NCBI GenBank assembly: GCA_019873735.1
Contig: JAIOAQ010000026.1
Span: 1 to 46,641 of the forward strand
Source of the DNA: Chloroflexota bacterium
GTDB taxonomy: Bacteria; Chloroflexota; Anaerolineae; Anaerolineales; Villigracilaceae
Length of the DNA stretch: 46,641 bases
Direction of reading: 5' to 3'
Of the stretch, positions 1 to 7,601 are shown piece after piece. The notes under the pieces were generated by a model. That model searched no databases and was not told the DNA's origin. It saw nothing but the letters and a program-made list of their open reading frames with translations. Within the stretch, counting starts at the first letter, position 1. Each line of letters starts with the position of its first letter. Made by a program: the position numbers and the translations under genes.

Positions 1-464
1 CCGCACACAACCCCTCCAATTGCAAACTCTCCGGCTTCTCGATCCCACTCTCGTCCCACACGACCGATGCTTCTTTGCCATCCCCTGCCAGCCTTTCCAC
101 ATGTTCATATGCTTGTATTCCCAAATCATATTGATCATCTCCGCGACCAGCGCGGCGAATGCAATAACCGGCTGACCTGCTTCGTTCCCACCCAAGCCTG
201 GCCCCCATGTTTCAGATATCCCCCCCAATTCACTCAACGACGACCCTTGATTACGATGCCGATGCATGATCACGACCACTACCAGCGCTAGAAAAGTCTC
301 CACCAACCGTCGATCCAGACGACTATCCAAAATATCACCAGCAGTTCGTATAAAGACTCGTAACACCGCTTCTCTGACGCTCGCGATTTTCGCTCTTGTG
401 TTTTGAGTCGTTCTTCGTTATCCTTGCCGTGTAGGTTTCCTGTGTTTTTCTTCGGCGTTGATAC
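1..464 (-). pseudogene. DDE-type transposase, N-terminal part, frameshifted
   Basis: Read on the minus strand from about 464 leftwards, the sequence encodes a typical transposase N-terminus in three frames. Segment one runs from the STPKKNTGNL area to LSELGG. Segment two, with KHGGQAW and RLLHSPRW, follows a run of seven C (plus strand, 220-226) that shifts the frame by one. Segment three contains YEHVERLAGDGKEA and WDESGIEKPESL, where the D of WDES could be the first acidic residue of a DDE site. A second shift lies near 140-150. No ATG opens the frame: the codon where the start is expected, at 462-464, is GTA. The C-terminal part lies beyond the window edge. I read this as a dead insertion sequence; IS family is not assigned. 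Sequencing error at the C-run could explain one shift but not both. Confidence 0.7.
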
Positions 465-489
465 CTACACTAGAAGGCCTACTTTTACA

Positions 490-534
490 AAGCAACATGA
501 CTCATCCTTAAAGTCGGGATGAGTCATGTTGTTT
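490..534. repeat. 18-bp inverted repeat beside the transposase remnant
   Basis: CAACATGACTCATCC (493-507) faces its exact complement GGATGAGTCATGTTG (517-531) across a 9-nt loop; the stem extends to 18 bp with one G-T pair. It lies upstream of the transposase remnant and is followed by a short T tract on the plus strand. It may be an IS-end structure or a terminator-like hairpin; there is no direct evidence for either. Confidence 0.7.
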
Positions 535-615
535 ACCCTTTATGTATGGAATTCATGGAAGCAAGGCACCTCCCTGTAGCGCGAAAAACACCCTCTTAAG
601 GAAGCGATTAGAGCC

Positions 616-660
616 TTTACAATTCGGATAATTAAGACTAAAATTATAAACAAAAAGGAG
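616..660 (+). promoter_or_regulatory. sigma70-type promoter and RBS of the DUF981 gene
   Basis: TTTACA (616-621) and TAAAAT (639-644) are separated by 17 bp, close to the sigma70 consensus. A purine-rich ribosome site AAAAAGGAG (652-660) lies seven bases before the ATG at 668. Confidence 0.65.
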
Positions 661-667
661 ACTCCTT

Positions 668-1249
668 ATGTTTATAGATTACCTTACCATCATCATGATC
701 AACCTGGTTGCTGGAACGGCGATTTTGGCCTATTACCTTTATAAAGGTTTTGACTTCGACGACCCGCGGCCTTTTAGCGCTGCCTTTGGGATCGTTGGTT
801 TGTTGGGTGTGACCCTCGGCCTGAATCTGACCTTCACCTGGCCGCTGCCCGGCAGTTACAACATCGCCTACGGCGAGGCCACAACGCTGTTCGGCGGCGT
901 TTTCCTGGCCACTGCTTTTGCTCTTTACCATCGCTGGGATCTCAAACCCGTCGCCGCTTTTGCTTTCTTTGCCGGTGTGTATGCCGTTATTGTCGGCATT
1001 CGCATCATCTCGTTGGGCCTGACCAAGGAACCGCTTATGTCTGGCGTCGGTTTCATTCTGGCCGGCCTGGGCGGCGTGCTGGCTTTTCCTACCTTTGGAC
1101 TGCTTCAAAAGAACAAGACATTCCGTCTGTTGGCGGTAATCGTCCTTCTGGTCACGGCCTTGCTCTGGGCTTTTACCTTCTACGGCTCTTTGTGGGGGCA
1201 CATGGCATCGTTCAAAGATTGGGTGCCTCTGGTGATGCGAGGCGGTTAG
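668..1249 (+). CDS. DUF981 family membrane protein
   Basis: A 193-residue, very hydrophobic protein with about six predicted membrane helices joined by short loops. The central segment with WPLPGSYNIAYGE followed by LFGGVFLATAFAL resembles the DUF981 family of bacterial and archaeal membrane proteins, whose function is unknown. It has its own promoter and a good ribosome site and is closed by a strong terminator at 1283-1312, so it is probably a single-gene unit. No transport or enzymatic motif is visible. Confidence 0.75.
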   Translation: MFIDYLTIIMINLVAGTAILAYYLYKGFDFDDPRPFSAAFGIVGLLGVTLGLNLTFTWPLPGSYNIAYGEATTLFGGVFLATAFALYHRWDLKPVAAFAFFAGVYAVIVGIRIISLGLTKEPLMSGVGFILAGLGGVLAFPTFGLLQKNKTFRLLAVIVLLVTALLWAFTFYGSLWGHMASFKDWVPLVMRGG

Positions 1250-1282
1250 GGATTGTCCGGCCGGCAGGCTTCTATCTCTTAT

Positions 1283-1312
1283 AAAAAAAGCCCGCGCAAG
1301 CGGGCTTTTTTT
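1283..1312. terminator. bidirectional intrinsic terminator
   Basis: A perfect stem AGCCCGC/GCGGGCT with a GCAA tetraloop is flanked by seven A on the left and seven T on the right, so it can stop transcription from both sides. It separates the DUF981 gene from the convergent HD-domain gene, and overlaps the last bases of the latter. Confidence 0.9.
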
Positions 1313-1877
1313 AGTTGATGTTTCCCACCAACCCCAGTTCGGGGGCAATGCGGCGCATGGCCGCGATCACGTTGCCCACATGTTCCCACAGATCCACGCC
1401 AAATTCGGCGGCGGCCTTTTCGATTTCGGCGCGGTTGGCGCCGGCGGCAAAGGCTTTGTCCTTCCACTTCTTTTTGACGGAAGCAGGCTCGAGGTCGAGC
1501 AGCGAACGGGAAGGGCGGACAAGGGCCACGGCGGTGATGAGGCCGGTCACTTCGTCACAGGCGAAGAGCGCTTTTTCCATCAGGGTCTGGCGCGGAACGC
1601 CGGTGTGGTCAGCGTGACTGATGATGGCCCGGATGATGTCTTCCGGCACGCCGCGTTGACGCAGGATGGGTTCGCCGGCGGCAGGATGCTCTTCCAGGGT
1701 GGGGTGGATTTCCCAGTCAAAGTCGTGCAGCAGGCCGGTGACACCCCATTTCTCGACATCTTCGCCGAATTTTTCGGCGTAGAAGCGCATGGCGGCTTCA
1801 ACGGCCAGCATGTGCTTGACCAGGTTTTCGTTTTTGACAAATTCATGGACAATGGCCAGGGCTTCGTTGCGGGTCAT
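1311..1877 (-). CDS. HD-domain phosphohydrolase-like protein
   Basis: A 188-residue HD-superfamily protein. A first His is in LVKHM (H22), the metal-binding HD pair is in LLHDFDWE (H51-D52), and further His/Asp residues are in LEEHP and ISHADHTG (about H64, H88, D90). The family hydrolyses phosphate esters, often nucleotides; the substrate here is unknown. The ATG overlaps the stop of the upstream DUF218 gene by four bases (ATGA), so the two are probably translated together. The stop lies on the edge of the shared terminator at 1283-1312. Confidence 0.85.
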   Translation of the reverse strand: MTRNEALAIVHEFVKNENLVKHMLAVEAAMRFYAEKFGEDVEKWGVTGLLHDFDWEIHPTLEEHPAAGEPILRQRGVPEDIIRAIISHADHTGVPRQTLMEKALFACDEVTGLITAVALVRPSRSLLDLEPASVKKKWKDKAFAAGANRAEIEKAAAEFGVDLWEHVGNVIAAMRRIAPELGLVGNIN

Positions 1878-2545
1878 GGTTCCTCCGGAAAAATGGGTTC
1901 AGGCTTGCCCAAAACGGGCAGTGGGCGCGAGATGTGGACTTCCCACAGCGCGTTGACGGTTGCCAGGTATTCGCGCAGGTTCCAGTAGAACATGGAAGAG
2001 CGGCGGTAGAGGCGCTGATCGGCCTCCACACCGACCCCCTCCACGCCGAGATGATTGCAAAGGTAGATGGCACGCGGCAGATGAAAAGCCTGCGTGACCA
2101 GGATGGCTTCTGTGACGCCGAAAATGGCCGCAGCCCGGTAACAGGTGTCGTAGGTGCGGCGGCCGGCGTAGTCTAGCACCAGCGCCTCGTTGGGGACGCC
2201 CAAACTGAGGGCGTATTGACGCATGGCTTCGGGTTCGTTGTAGTCCACAAAGCGGTTGTCGCCGCTCAGGAGAAGTTTTTCAACCTTGCCGGCAAAGTAC
2301 AATTCGGCAGCGGTGGAGACGCGGTCGCGCAGGATGGGGGTGGGGGTGCCATCCCGCCGCAACCCTGCCCCGAAGACAATCGCCACGCGGCGGGGCGGGA
2401 CCTCGGCGAGGGGATACGTCTTCGGGCGGGCGTACAGGCCGGTCGTCAGGCGCGCCGCCAGGATCGTCAGGAGGGTCAGGCCAATCAGCAGGAGCAGAAG
2501 TTTTACAAGCATAAGGAAGAGACGGAAAAGCCGTTTTTTCAACAC
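1874..2545 (-). CDS. DUF218 (YdcF/SanA-like) membrane-anchored protein
   Basis: A protein of about 223 residues with one N-terminal membrane helix (LVKLLLLLIGLTLL) followed by a DUF218 domain: AIVFGAGLRRDGTPTP, then LLLSGDN, a central EA/E motif, TYDTCYRA and VTQAFHLPRA. Relatives such as SanA and YdcF sit at the envelope; SanA is linked to vancomycin tolerance. The start is uncertain. I chose GTG at 2545 because a TACAAT box lies seven bases before it on this strand, which would make the message leaderless. ATG at 2512 is the alternative. An open frame continues to 2641 but runs through an intergenic repeat and looks non-native. Confidence 0.8.
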   Translation of the reverse strand: MLKKRLFRLFLMLVKLLLLLIGLTLLTILAARLTTGLYARPKTYPLAEVPPRRVAIVFGAGLRRDGTPTPILRDRVSTAAELYFAGKVEKLLLSGDNRFVDYNEPEAMRQYALSLGVPNEALVLDYAGRRTYDTCYRAAAIFGVTEAILVTQAFHLPRAIYLCNHLGVEGVGVEADQRLYRRSSMFYWNLREYLATVNALWEVHISRPLPVLGKPEPIFPEEP

Positions 2546-2557
2546 AGGGGAAATTGT

Positions 2558-2640
2558 ACCAAAGAACCATCGGCCACGAATTGCACGAAGGAACACGAAT
2601 TTTCTCGACATGTTTCGTGGAATTCGTTTCATTTGTGGCA
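2558..2640. repeat. Intergenic repeat-like segment rich in 'cacgaa' units
   Basis: The stretch contains several near-copies of CACGAA/TTCGTG (CCACGAATTGCACGAAGGAACACGAA, written here as overlapping short units, then TTCGTGGAATTCGTTTCATTTGTGG) in both orientations. It has the look of the short interspersed non-coding repeats found at other gene borders in this window. No gene is supported here. Confidence 0.5.
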
Positions 2641-2672
2641 AATTGCTTCTGCCAACACGCCAGAGGGAAACT

Positions 2673-2737
2673 AAAAAATCCCCCGCCCTCGGCGTACAGG
2701 GCGGGGGAGAGAGTCAAACGGTCTGCGAGAAGACCGT
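2673..2737 (-). terminator. Terminators of the phn operon
   Basis: Two hairpins follow the last phn gene on the minus strand. The first pairs ACGGTCT with AGACCGT (2718-2737). The second pairs 12 bases of TCCCCCGCCCT type (2679-2690 with 2697-2708) and is followed by six T on the minus strand (2673-2678), a standard intrinsic terminator. Confidence 0.85.
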
Positions 2738-2766
2738 CTTTTCCATTGGGAGACTTCGGGCAGGCC

Positions 2767-3900
2767 TCAGGTGAGCCGCTTGCGGATTTCGGCGCTGAGG
2801 AAGTCCATTGCCCAGACGACGATGACGATGGCCCAGATGGCGGTGCCAGCCTGATTCCACTTGAAGTCGTTGATGCTCAGGTTGAGGTAGTAGCCGATGC
2901 CGCCGCCGCCTACAAAACCGATGATGGTGGAGATGCGGACGTTGATGTCCCAGTGGTAGATGATGTAGGAGATGAAATCCGGCACGATTTGGGGGACGAC
3001 GCCATAGCGCACGGTGTGCAGAGGCGGCGCGCCGGTGGCTTGCAACGCCTCCAGCGGGCCGGGGTCTATGTTTTCGACGGCTTCGGAGAAGAGTTTGCCG
3101 AGCGAGGCGATGGTGACCACCGTGAGCGCCAAAAAGCCGGGGAAGGGACCAAAACTCAGCCAGAAGCCGAAGACGGTAGCCATCACCAGCGGGTCGTAGG
3201 AGCGCATCAGGTTGAAGAAGGAACGGAAGATGTAATAGACCACCGTTCCCACGCAACCCTTGCGGGTGATGTTGCTGGCCGCCAGGAAACTGAGCGGCGC
3301 GGCGATGATCGTCGCCAGGGTGGTGGAGAGCAGCGCCATGAAGATGGTGACAAACATATTGTCCATCACGTCTTTGAGCGCCTGGCTGGGCTTCAGCCCG
3401 CCGACGGGGGTGAGGGTATCCACCTCCAGGCGGCTGGGAACGCCATCTACGCTGGATTGGATGGGGCGCGCCTGCACGTCGTAGGTGAAGTAGCCGTTTG
3501 CATCGGTCTGGGTACGGATGGCGGTCATGGTGCGGCCATCGGGCAGGCGCCAGCGGATGACGACTTCGGAGTTGGGCTGCAGGTCGAAGCCTTGCAGGGT
3601 GAACGTTTCGAGCGGCGCGGCGCAGTTCACGCTGGGGACGAGACGCGGTCCATCGGACGGGAGCAGGCTCTCGGTCGGGGCCGAACCGCAGGGGATGGGG
3701 AAGGCAATCGAGATGGTGCGCGTCTCCACCTCGCGCGTGAAGACATCGGGCGTCAGGAAGGCGGTCAGCAGGTCTTTGCCTTTGGGCAGGTCGCGGAACA
3801 GGCGCGGAAAGTCGGCCTCGGTGACGCGCAGGGAAACGATAAAGGCGGCAATGACCAGTGCCGTGATGAGGGCGTTGCGGACGATGCGCGTGATGGGCAT
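2767..3900 (-). CDS. phnE: Phosphonate/phosphate-type ABC transporter permease 2 with inserted extracytoplasmic domain
   Basis: A 377-residue inner-membrane permease. The C-terminal half is a classical PhnE core with the EAA-type loop (ALQATGAPPLHTVRYGVVPQI) that contacts the PhnC ATPase, and IGFVGGGGIGYYL near the end. Between the first membrane helix (residues 9-27) and the core there are about 120 residues outside the membrane, with beta-sandwich character (SVNCAAPLETFTLQGFDLQPNSEV, cut here for length to the idea of an Ig/IPT-like strand pattern). Usual PhnE proteins are about 260-280 residues. ATG at 3900 lies one base after the stop of the upstream permease. It is the last gene of the operon. 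Confidence 0.88.
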   Translation of the reverse strand: MPITRIVRNALITALVIAAFIVSLRVTEADFPRLFRDLPKGKDLLTAFLTPDVFTREVETRTISIAFPIPCGSAPTESLLPSDGPRLVPSVNCAAPLETFTLQGFDLQPNSEVVIRWRLPDGRTMTAIRTQTDANGYFTYDVQARPIQSSVDGVPSRLEVDTLTPVGGLKPSQALKDVMDNMFVTIFMALLSTTLATIIAAPLSFLAASNITRKGCVGTVVYYIFRSFFNLMRSYDPLVMATVFGFWLSFGPFPGFLALTVVTIASLGKLFSEAVENIDPGPLEALQATGAPPLHTVRYGVVPQIVPDFISYIIYHWDINVRISTIIGFVGGGGIGYYLNLSINDFKWNQAGTAIWAIVIVVWAMDFLSAEIRKRLT

Positions 3901-3901
3901 G

Positions 3902-5290
3902 TCACACCAGCCTTTCGCGCAGTTTGGCGCTGACGTAATCCAGCACGATGACAATGAAGGCAATGGCGATGAAGACCGCGCTCACGCCGCGCATATTGTT
4001 GACACGGATGAGTTCGATGAGCAGGAAGCCGATGCCGCCGCCGCCCACCAGGCCGATGACGGTGGCGGAGCGCACGTTGATGTCCCAGCGGTAGATGGTG
4101 AAAGCGGTGAAGGGCGGCACGATTTGCGGGATGACCGCGTAGCGAACAACCTGCAGCCAGTTGGCGCCCGTGGCGCGGATGGCTTCGATGGGGCCGGGGT
4201 CTATGCCTTCGATGACTTCGGAATAGAGTTTGCCCAGCGCCGCCACCGAGTGCAGGGCGAGCGCCAACATGCCGGCGAAGGGTCCCAGCCCCACGATGAC
4301 GACGAAGATAATGGCAATGATGAGCGACTCGATGGAGCGCAGGATGTTGAGCAGAGTGCGCACCACCACATAGATGGCGTAGGTGACGGGGTTGCCGCCC
4401 ATCAGGTTGCGCGCCGCCAGGAAGGAAAGTGGAATGGCAAAGACCATCGCCAGCCCGGTCGCCAGCAGCGCCATCGAAACGGTCGCCAGCGCGCCTTTCA
4501 GCACTTCGTTGCCGATGAAGGAAAGTTCATAGCCGCCGGTAGGGCGGTATTGTTCGAAATACACGCGGTGGAACTGCGGCAGGGTGGGGTCGGGCGCCGC
4601 TACCAGCGCGGTGGACGGCACGCGGATGGCAGCAGTGACGGCGCCGTTTTCATCGCTGGTGAGGGTGAGCATGGTGATTTCGCCCTCGCCGAGCATGAGC
4701 GGGTTGCCGATGGGGTTCTGCCAGTAGATGTTCGTCTCGGCGTTGGGCCACAAGCCGCTGGCGCTGACGATGAGCGTTTCTCCCACGCCGCCGCAATCGG
4801 GCATCACAAAGGCGGTTTTGCCCTCGTCTTCGCGGCGGGCGAGGGGCGGTTCGCTGGAACAAGGCACCTGCACCGGCACCCACATCTGATTGACCTCGCG
4901 CCGCGGCTGCACGAAATCGGGGCGCGCCATGGGGCGCAAAATGGCAATGGCGCGGTCAACGTTGGCTTTGCTGAAGTCAATTTCCACCACCTGCCAGCCA
5001 ATGCCGTAGGCGGCTGCCAGCCCAAAAGCCAGCGGCAGCAAAATGGAGCGCGCCCGTCCGCCTGCCAGGCTGACCGCATCCCAAATATTCCAGACCCAAA
5101 TCAAAATCGGCGAGGCGTACCAGAACGGCTCGCCATACCAGGCGGTTGTTCCTAAAATAAGCAGAAACCCCAGCAGGATGCCTACGCCGCGATAGCGCTC
5201 ACCCAGCAGGAATTGCCCCAGCCCCGGCACGAACACAGACGCGAGTCCGCTTCGCGCGACGGGATGGCTGTTTGCTGTTTCCCTCGGCAT
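3902..5290 (-). CDS. phnE: Phosphonate/phosphate-type ABC transporter permease 1, long form
   Basis: A 462-residue permease. The N-terminus carries extra hydrophobic segments (GLGQFLLGERYRGVGILLGF, then WYASPILIWVWNIWD) before a further helix near residues 85-100. An extracytoplasmic beta-rich insert of about 140 residues follows, with a CGGVGETLIVSASGLWPNAE strand pattern, and then the PhnE core with EAIRATGANWLQVVRYAVIP as the EAA loop and VGGGGIGFLL. The insert resembles the one in the second permease, so the pair probably forms a heterodimer. It starts 12 bases after the end of phnC. It would move a phosphorus oxyanion across the membrane; the exact ligand is not deducible. Confidence 0.88.
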   Translation of the reverse strand: MPRETANSHPVARSGLASVFVPGLGQFLLGERYRGVGILLGFLLILGTTAWYGEPFWYASPILIWVWNIWDAVSLAGGRARSILLPLAFGLAAAYGIGWQVVEIDFSKANVDRAIAILRPMARPDFVQPRREVNQMWVPVQVPCSSEPPLARREDEGKTAFVMPDCGGVGETLIVSASGLWPNAETNIYWQNPIGNPLMLGEGEITMLTLTSDENGAVTAAIRVPSTALVAAPDPTLPQFHRVYFEQYRPTGGYELSFIGNEVLKGALATVSMALLATGLAMVFAIPLSFLAARNLMGGNPVTYAIYVVVRTLLNILRSIESLIIAIIFVVIVGLGPFAGMLALALHSVAALGKLYSEVIEGIDPGPIEAIRATGANWLQVVRYAVIPQIVPPFTAFTIYRWDINVRSATVIGLVGGGGIGFLLIELIRVNNMRGVSAVFIAIAFIVIVLDYVSAKLRERLV

Positions 5291-5302
5291 TTTCCACCCC
5301 TC

Positions 5303-6064
5303 TCACAACGAAGCCGCGCGGACTTCCTGCGCCTCTTCGCCGTAGATTTCCTTGAATTTGGCACGGTCAATCTCCTGCGCCGTGCCTTCGAAGACTTTCA
5401 CGCCGTCTTTGAGCGCCACCACGCGCGTGGCGTAGCGGTGGACAAGGTCTAAAAAGTGCAGAGAACAGATGACGGTAATCCCCTCTTTGTTGAGTTGTTC
5501 GAGGTATTGCAGAATCGAATGCGAGAGAACCGGGTCGAGGCTGGCGACCGGTTCATCGGCGAGAATCAGTTTCGGGTCCTGCATGAGGGCGCGGGCAATT
5601 CCCACGCGCTGCTGCTGACCGCCGGAGAGGGCGTCGGCGCGGTTGTGGGCTTTATCGGCAATGCCCACGCGGCCCAGCGCTTCGAGAGCGCGCTGTTTCT
5701 CTTCGGCAGGCCAAATGCCGAGCAGGCTCATCCAGGGATTGACGTATCCCAGCCGCCCGGAGAGGACGTTGGTCATCACGCTGGAGCGTTTGACCAGATT
5801 GAACTGCTGAAAGACCATGCCGATTTTGCGGCGGATGTTCCGCAATTCGGCGGGCGGCGCGGCGGTGATGTCCACCCCGTCCCAAATGATTTTGCCCTCC
5901 GTCGGGTCAATGAGGCGGTTGATGCAGCGCAGCAAGGTGGACTTGCCCGAACCAGAGAGGCCGATGACGACCAGAAATTCGCCGTCTTTTACATCAAAGG
6001 AGACGTTCTTGAGCGCTTGTGTGCCGTTAGGGTAGGTTTTGGATACGTTTTGAATTTGGAGCAT
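5303..6064 (-). CDS. phnC: Phosphonate/phosphate-type ABC transporter ATP-binding protein
   Basis: A 253-residue ATPase matching PhnC in length and order of motifs: Walker A GLSGSGKST (residues 35-43), Q-loop at MVFQQFNL, signature LSGGQQQRVGIARAL, Walker B LILADEPVASLD and a switch His in SLHFLDL. It energises import through the two PhnE subunits. It is separated from phnD by two hairpins, one of which is a T-tailed terminator, so phnC and the permeases are probably made in smaller amounts than the binding protein. Confidence 0.95.
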   Translation of the reverse strand: MLQIQNVSKTYPNGTQALKNVSFDVKDGEFLVVIGLSGSGKSTLLRCINRLIDPTEGKIIWDGVDITAAPPAELRNIRRKIGMVFQQFNLVKRSSVMTNVLSGRLGYVNPWMSLLGIWPAEEKQRALEALGRVGIADKAHNRADALSGGQQQRVGIARALMQDPKLILADEPVASLDPVLSHSILQYLEQLNKEGITVICSLHFLDLVHRYATRVVALKDGVKVFEGTAQEIDRAKFKEIYGEEAQEVRAASL

Positions 6065-6079
6065 GGGTGCCTCGATTTA

Positions 6080-6131
6080 CCCCTCACCCCTGCCCCCCTC
6101 TCCCATTGGGAGAGGGGATGGGGGTGAGGGG
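6080..6131. repeat. Imperfect palindrome of the CCCTCACCC/CCCTCTCCC type
   Basis: Two pyrimidine-rich arms (from 6080) face their complements GGGAGAGGGG and GGGGGTGAGGGG (to 6131) around an ATTG loop. The pattern is typical of a dispersed intergenic repeat, and a related fragment with CCCCTCTCCCTGG is at 21960-22012. It lies between phnD and phnC on the transcribed strand and may stabilise or attenuate the message. Confidence 0.7.
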
Positions 6132-6141
6132 GGTGCGGGTG

Positions 6142-6172
6142 AAAAAAGAGGGAGGACAAACTGTCCTCCCTC
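6142..6172 (-). terminator. Intrinsic terminator/attenuator after phnD
   Basis: GAGGGAGGAC pairs with GTCCTCCCTC (6163-6172 with 6148-6157) and is followed on the minus strand by six T. It lies inside the operon, directly after phnD. Partial read-through would give high binding protein and low ATPase/permease, a common design in ABC importers. Confidence 0.85.
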
Positions 6173-6188
6173 TCGGTTTCGAGATGGC

Positions 6189-7223
6189 TTACTTGAAGAG
6201 CGTGGTCGGGTCAATGCCGGAGGCTTCGAGGTAGAGGCGATACTCGTCATAGAACGTATCGTCCACAACCTTCAGACCTTCGATGCTATAACCGCCGCTC
6301 TTGAGCAGGGCGCGGCCCTCTTCGGTGCCAGCCAGGTCGAGCAGAGCCTGAGTGAGTTTCTCACGCATATCCGCCGGGACGCTGGCAGCATAGGAAACGT
6401 TGTCGTTCGGGATGAACGGCTCGGAAACCCAGACGATGATGACCTTGTCATTGACATCCGGGAAGTCATTGACAACGTTCGAGCGCGCATCAATAAAGGT
6501 GGCGCCGAAGTCACAGATTTCACCCTTGGGGCTGAGGTAGACGGATTTGATAACGGTGGGGTGACCCTGAACGAAAGCGCCCGTCTTCACCTTGATACCA
6601 TTCTGCGCCAGCACGCCGGAGGGCAGGACATAGCCGGAGGACGAGAGCGGGTCGGTCCAGCAGGGTTTCTTGTCGGCAAATTGGGCGAGGGCGGTGGCGG
6701 CATCGGCAGTGGATTTGCCGGTCGCGGCATCATAGTAGGAAGTGAAACCAGCCTCAGCGTTGGCAACAAACTGGAAACCGTAGTGATCCGAGCCAAAGCG
6801 GATGGTGGCAAGCGCCACATCGGCATAGCCCTTGCCATGCGCCACCACGTACTGGGTGGGAGCAAGCCAGCCAATGTGAGCCTGTCCGGCGCCCATGGCT
6901 TCGATCATCGCGGCGTAGTTGGTCGGCACAACGGTCTTGATGGTGTAGCCGGTCATCTCGCTCAGTTTGGCGGCAATCGCCTCACCACCGGTCTGGAGTT
7001 CCTGGGTGGTGGCGGAGGGAGCCAGCGCCATGATGAGCGGGTTTTCGGGGGTGCCGAGTTCGGGCGCGGGTGGCTCGGTGGGAGCCGGCGCTTCGGTGGC
7101 TGCAGGGGCCTCGGTCGCGACCGGTTCGGGCTCCGGGGTGGGGGTTGGCTGGCAGGCTGCCAAGAGCATGGACAATGCCACCAGCGCAGCCAGGAGCAAG
7201 TACATTGAACGCACTTTTCTCAT
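6189..7223 (-). CDS. phnD: Phosphonate/phosphate-type ABC transporter binding lipoprotein
   Basis: A 344-residue substrate-binding protein. A signal peptide ends in the lipobox LLAAC (C24), followed by a linker rich in Pro, Thr, Glu and Ala (25-60), then a two-lobed PhnD-type domain: IAAKLSEMTGYTI, HIGWLAPTQYV, PCWTDPLSSSGYV, CDFGATFIDAR and EPFIPNDNVSYA. It captures the ligand outside the cell and hands it to the PhnE pair. A ribosome site GAGGAGAAG precedes the ATG. It is the first gene of the operon and has its own terminator. A clear paralogue is the next gene at 7602. Confidence 0.93.
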   Translation of the reverse strand: MRKVRSMYLLLAALVALSMLLAACQPTPTPEPEPVATEAPAATEAPAPTEPPAPELGTPENPLIMALAPSATTQELQTGGEAIAAKLSEMTGYTIKTVVPTNYAAMIEAMGAGQAHIGWLAPTQYVVAHGKGYADVALATIRFGSDHYGFQFVANAEAGFTSYYDAATGKSTADAATALAQFADKKPCWTDPLSSSGYVLPSGVLAQNGIKVKTGAFVQGHPTVIKSVYLSPKGEICDFGATFIDARSNVVNDFPDVNDKVIIVWVSEPFIPNDNVSYAASVPADMREKLTQALLDLAGTEEGRALLKSGGYSIEGLKVVDDTFYDEYRLYLEASGIDPTTLFK

Positions 7224-7282
7224 TTTTCTTCTCCTCTAACTGGAATGAATGGTGTTGAGGCAAACCGCCTCTTATGAGAAGT

Positions 7283-7311
7283 ATGATACTCACTTTTGCG
7301 TTTGTAGGCAA
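7283..7311 (-). promoter_or_regulatory. Promoter of the phn operon
   Basis: On the minus strand TTGCCT (7311-7306) and TATCAT (7288-7283) are spaced by 17 bp, pointing at phnD. A short GAGGC/GCCTC hairpin (7257-7271) lies in the leader before the ribosome site. No Pho-box-like direct repeats were recognised. Confidence 0.55.
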
Positions 7312-7370
7312 GTATAAAATTAAGTCCAATTTTTGAGCTGCTCGCTGACTTTTATCAGGCATTTTGCGCA

Positions 7371-7518
7371 GTAAGTTTAAACGTGAATTCGGGATAAGAA
7401 TTTTTCTCACCGCAGAGACGCAGAGAAAATGCCGCCAGTTTCTTGAGAAAACTCCGCGCCCTTTGCGTCTCAGCAGTGAAAATTTACAGTCGGTTTTTTA
7501 TCCCGAAGTGACGTTAAG
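7371..7518. repeat. Long composite palindrome between the two phnD genes
   Basis: Outer arms around TTCGGGATAA (about 7388-7397) and TTATCCCGAA (7498-7507), each bordered by ACGT, enclose inner arms CTCACCGCAGAGACGCAGAG (7407-7426) and CTTTGCGTCTCAGCAGTG (7461-7478). The whole is about 140 bp and symmetric about its middle. It contains no gene and looks like a mobile or replicating non-coding repeat. Confidence 0.7.
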
Positions 7519-7539
7519 TTTATGAAAACGAGGCTTTTT

Positions 7540-7566
7540 ATCTGTGACAATCTGTGAAATCTGTGG
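7540..7566. repeat. Short tandem repeat of ATCTGTG
   Basis: Three copies of ATCTGTG follow each other with 2-3 base spacers at 7540-7566. They lie just downstream of the second phnD-like gene in a non-coding stretch. The role is unknown. Confidence 0.7.
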
Positions 7567-7601
7567 CGGATTGTTTTCACCAGCACCTTAGGTCGTCCGC
7601 C

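Noticed and set aside
2554..5155. Two long plus-strand open frames (459 and 545 codons) opposite the phnE genes.
   Set aside because: They are antisense to clear permease genes, are His/Arg/Gly/Asp-rich without family motifs, and arise from the GC-rich codon pattern.
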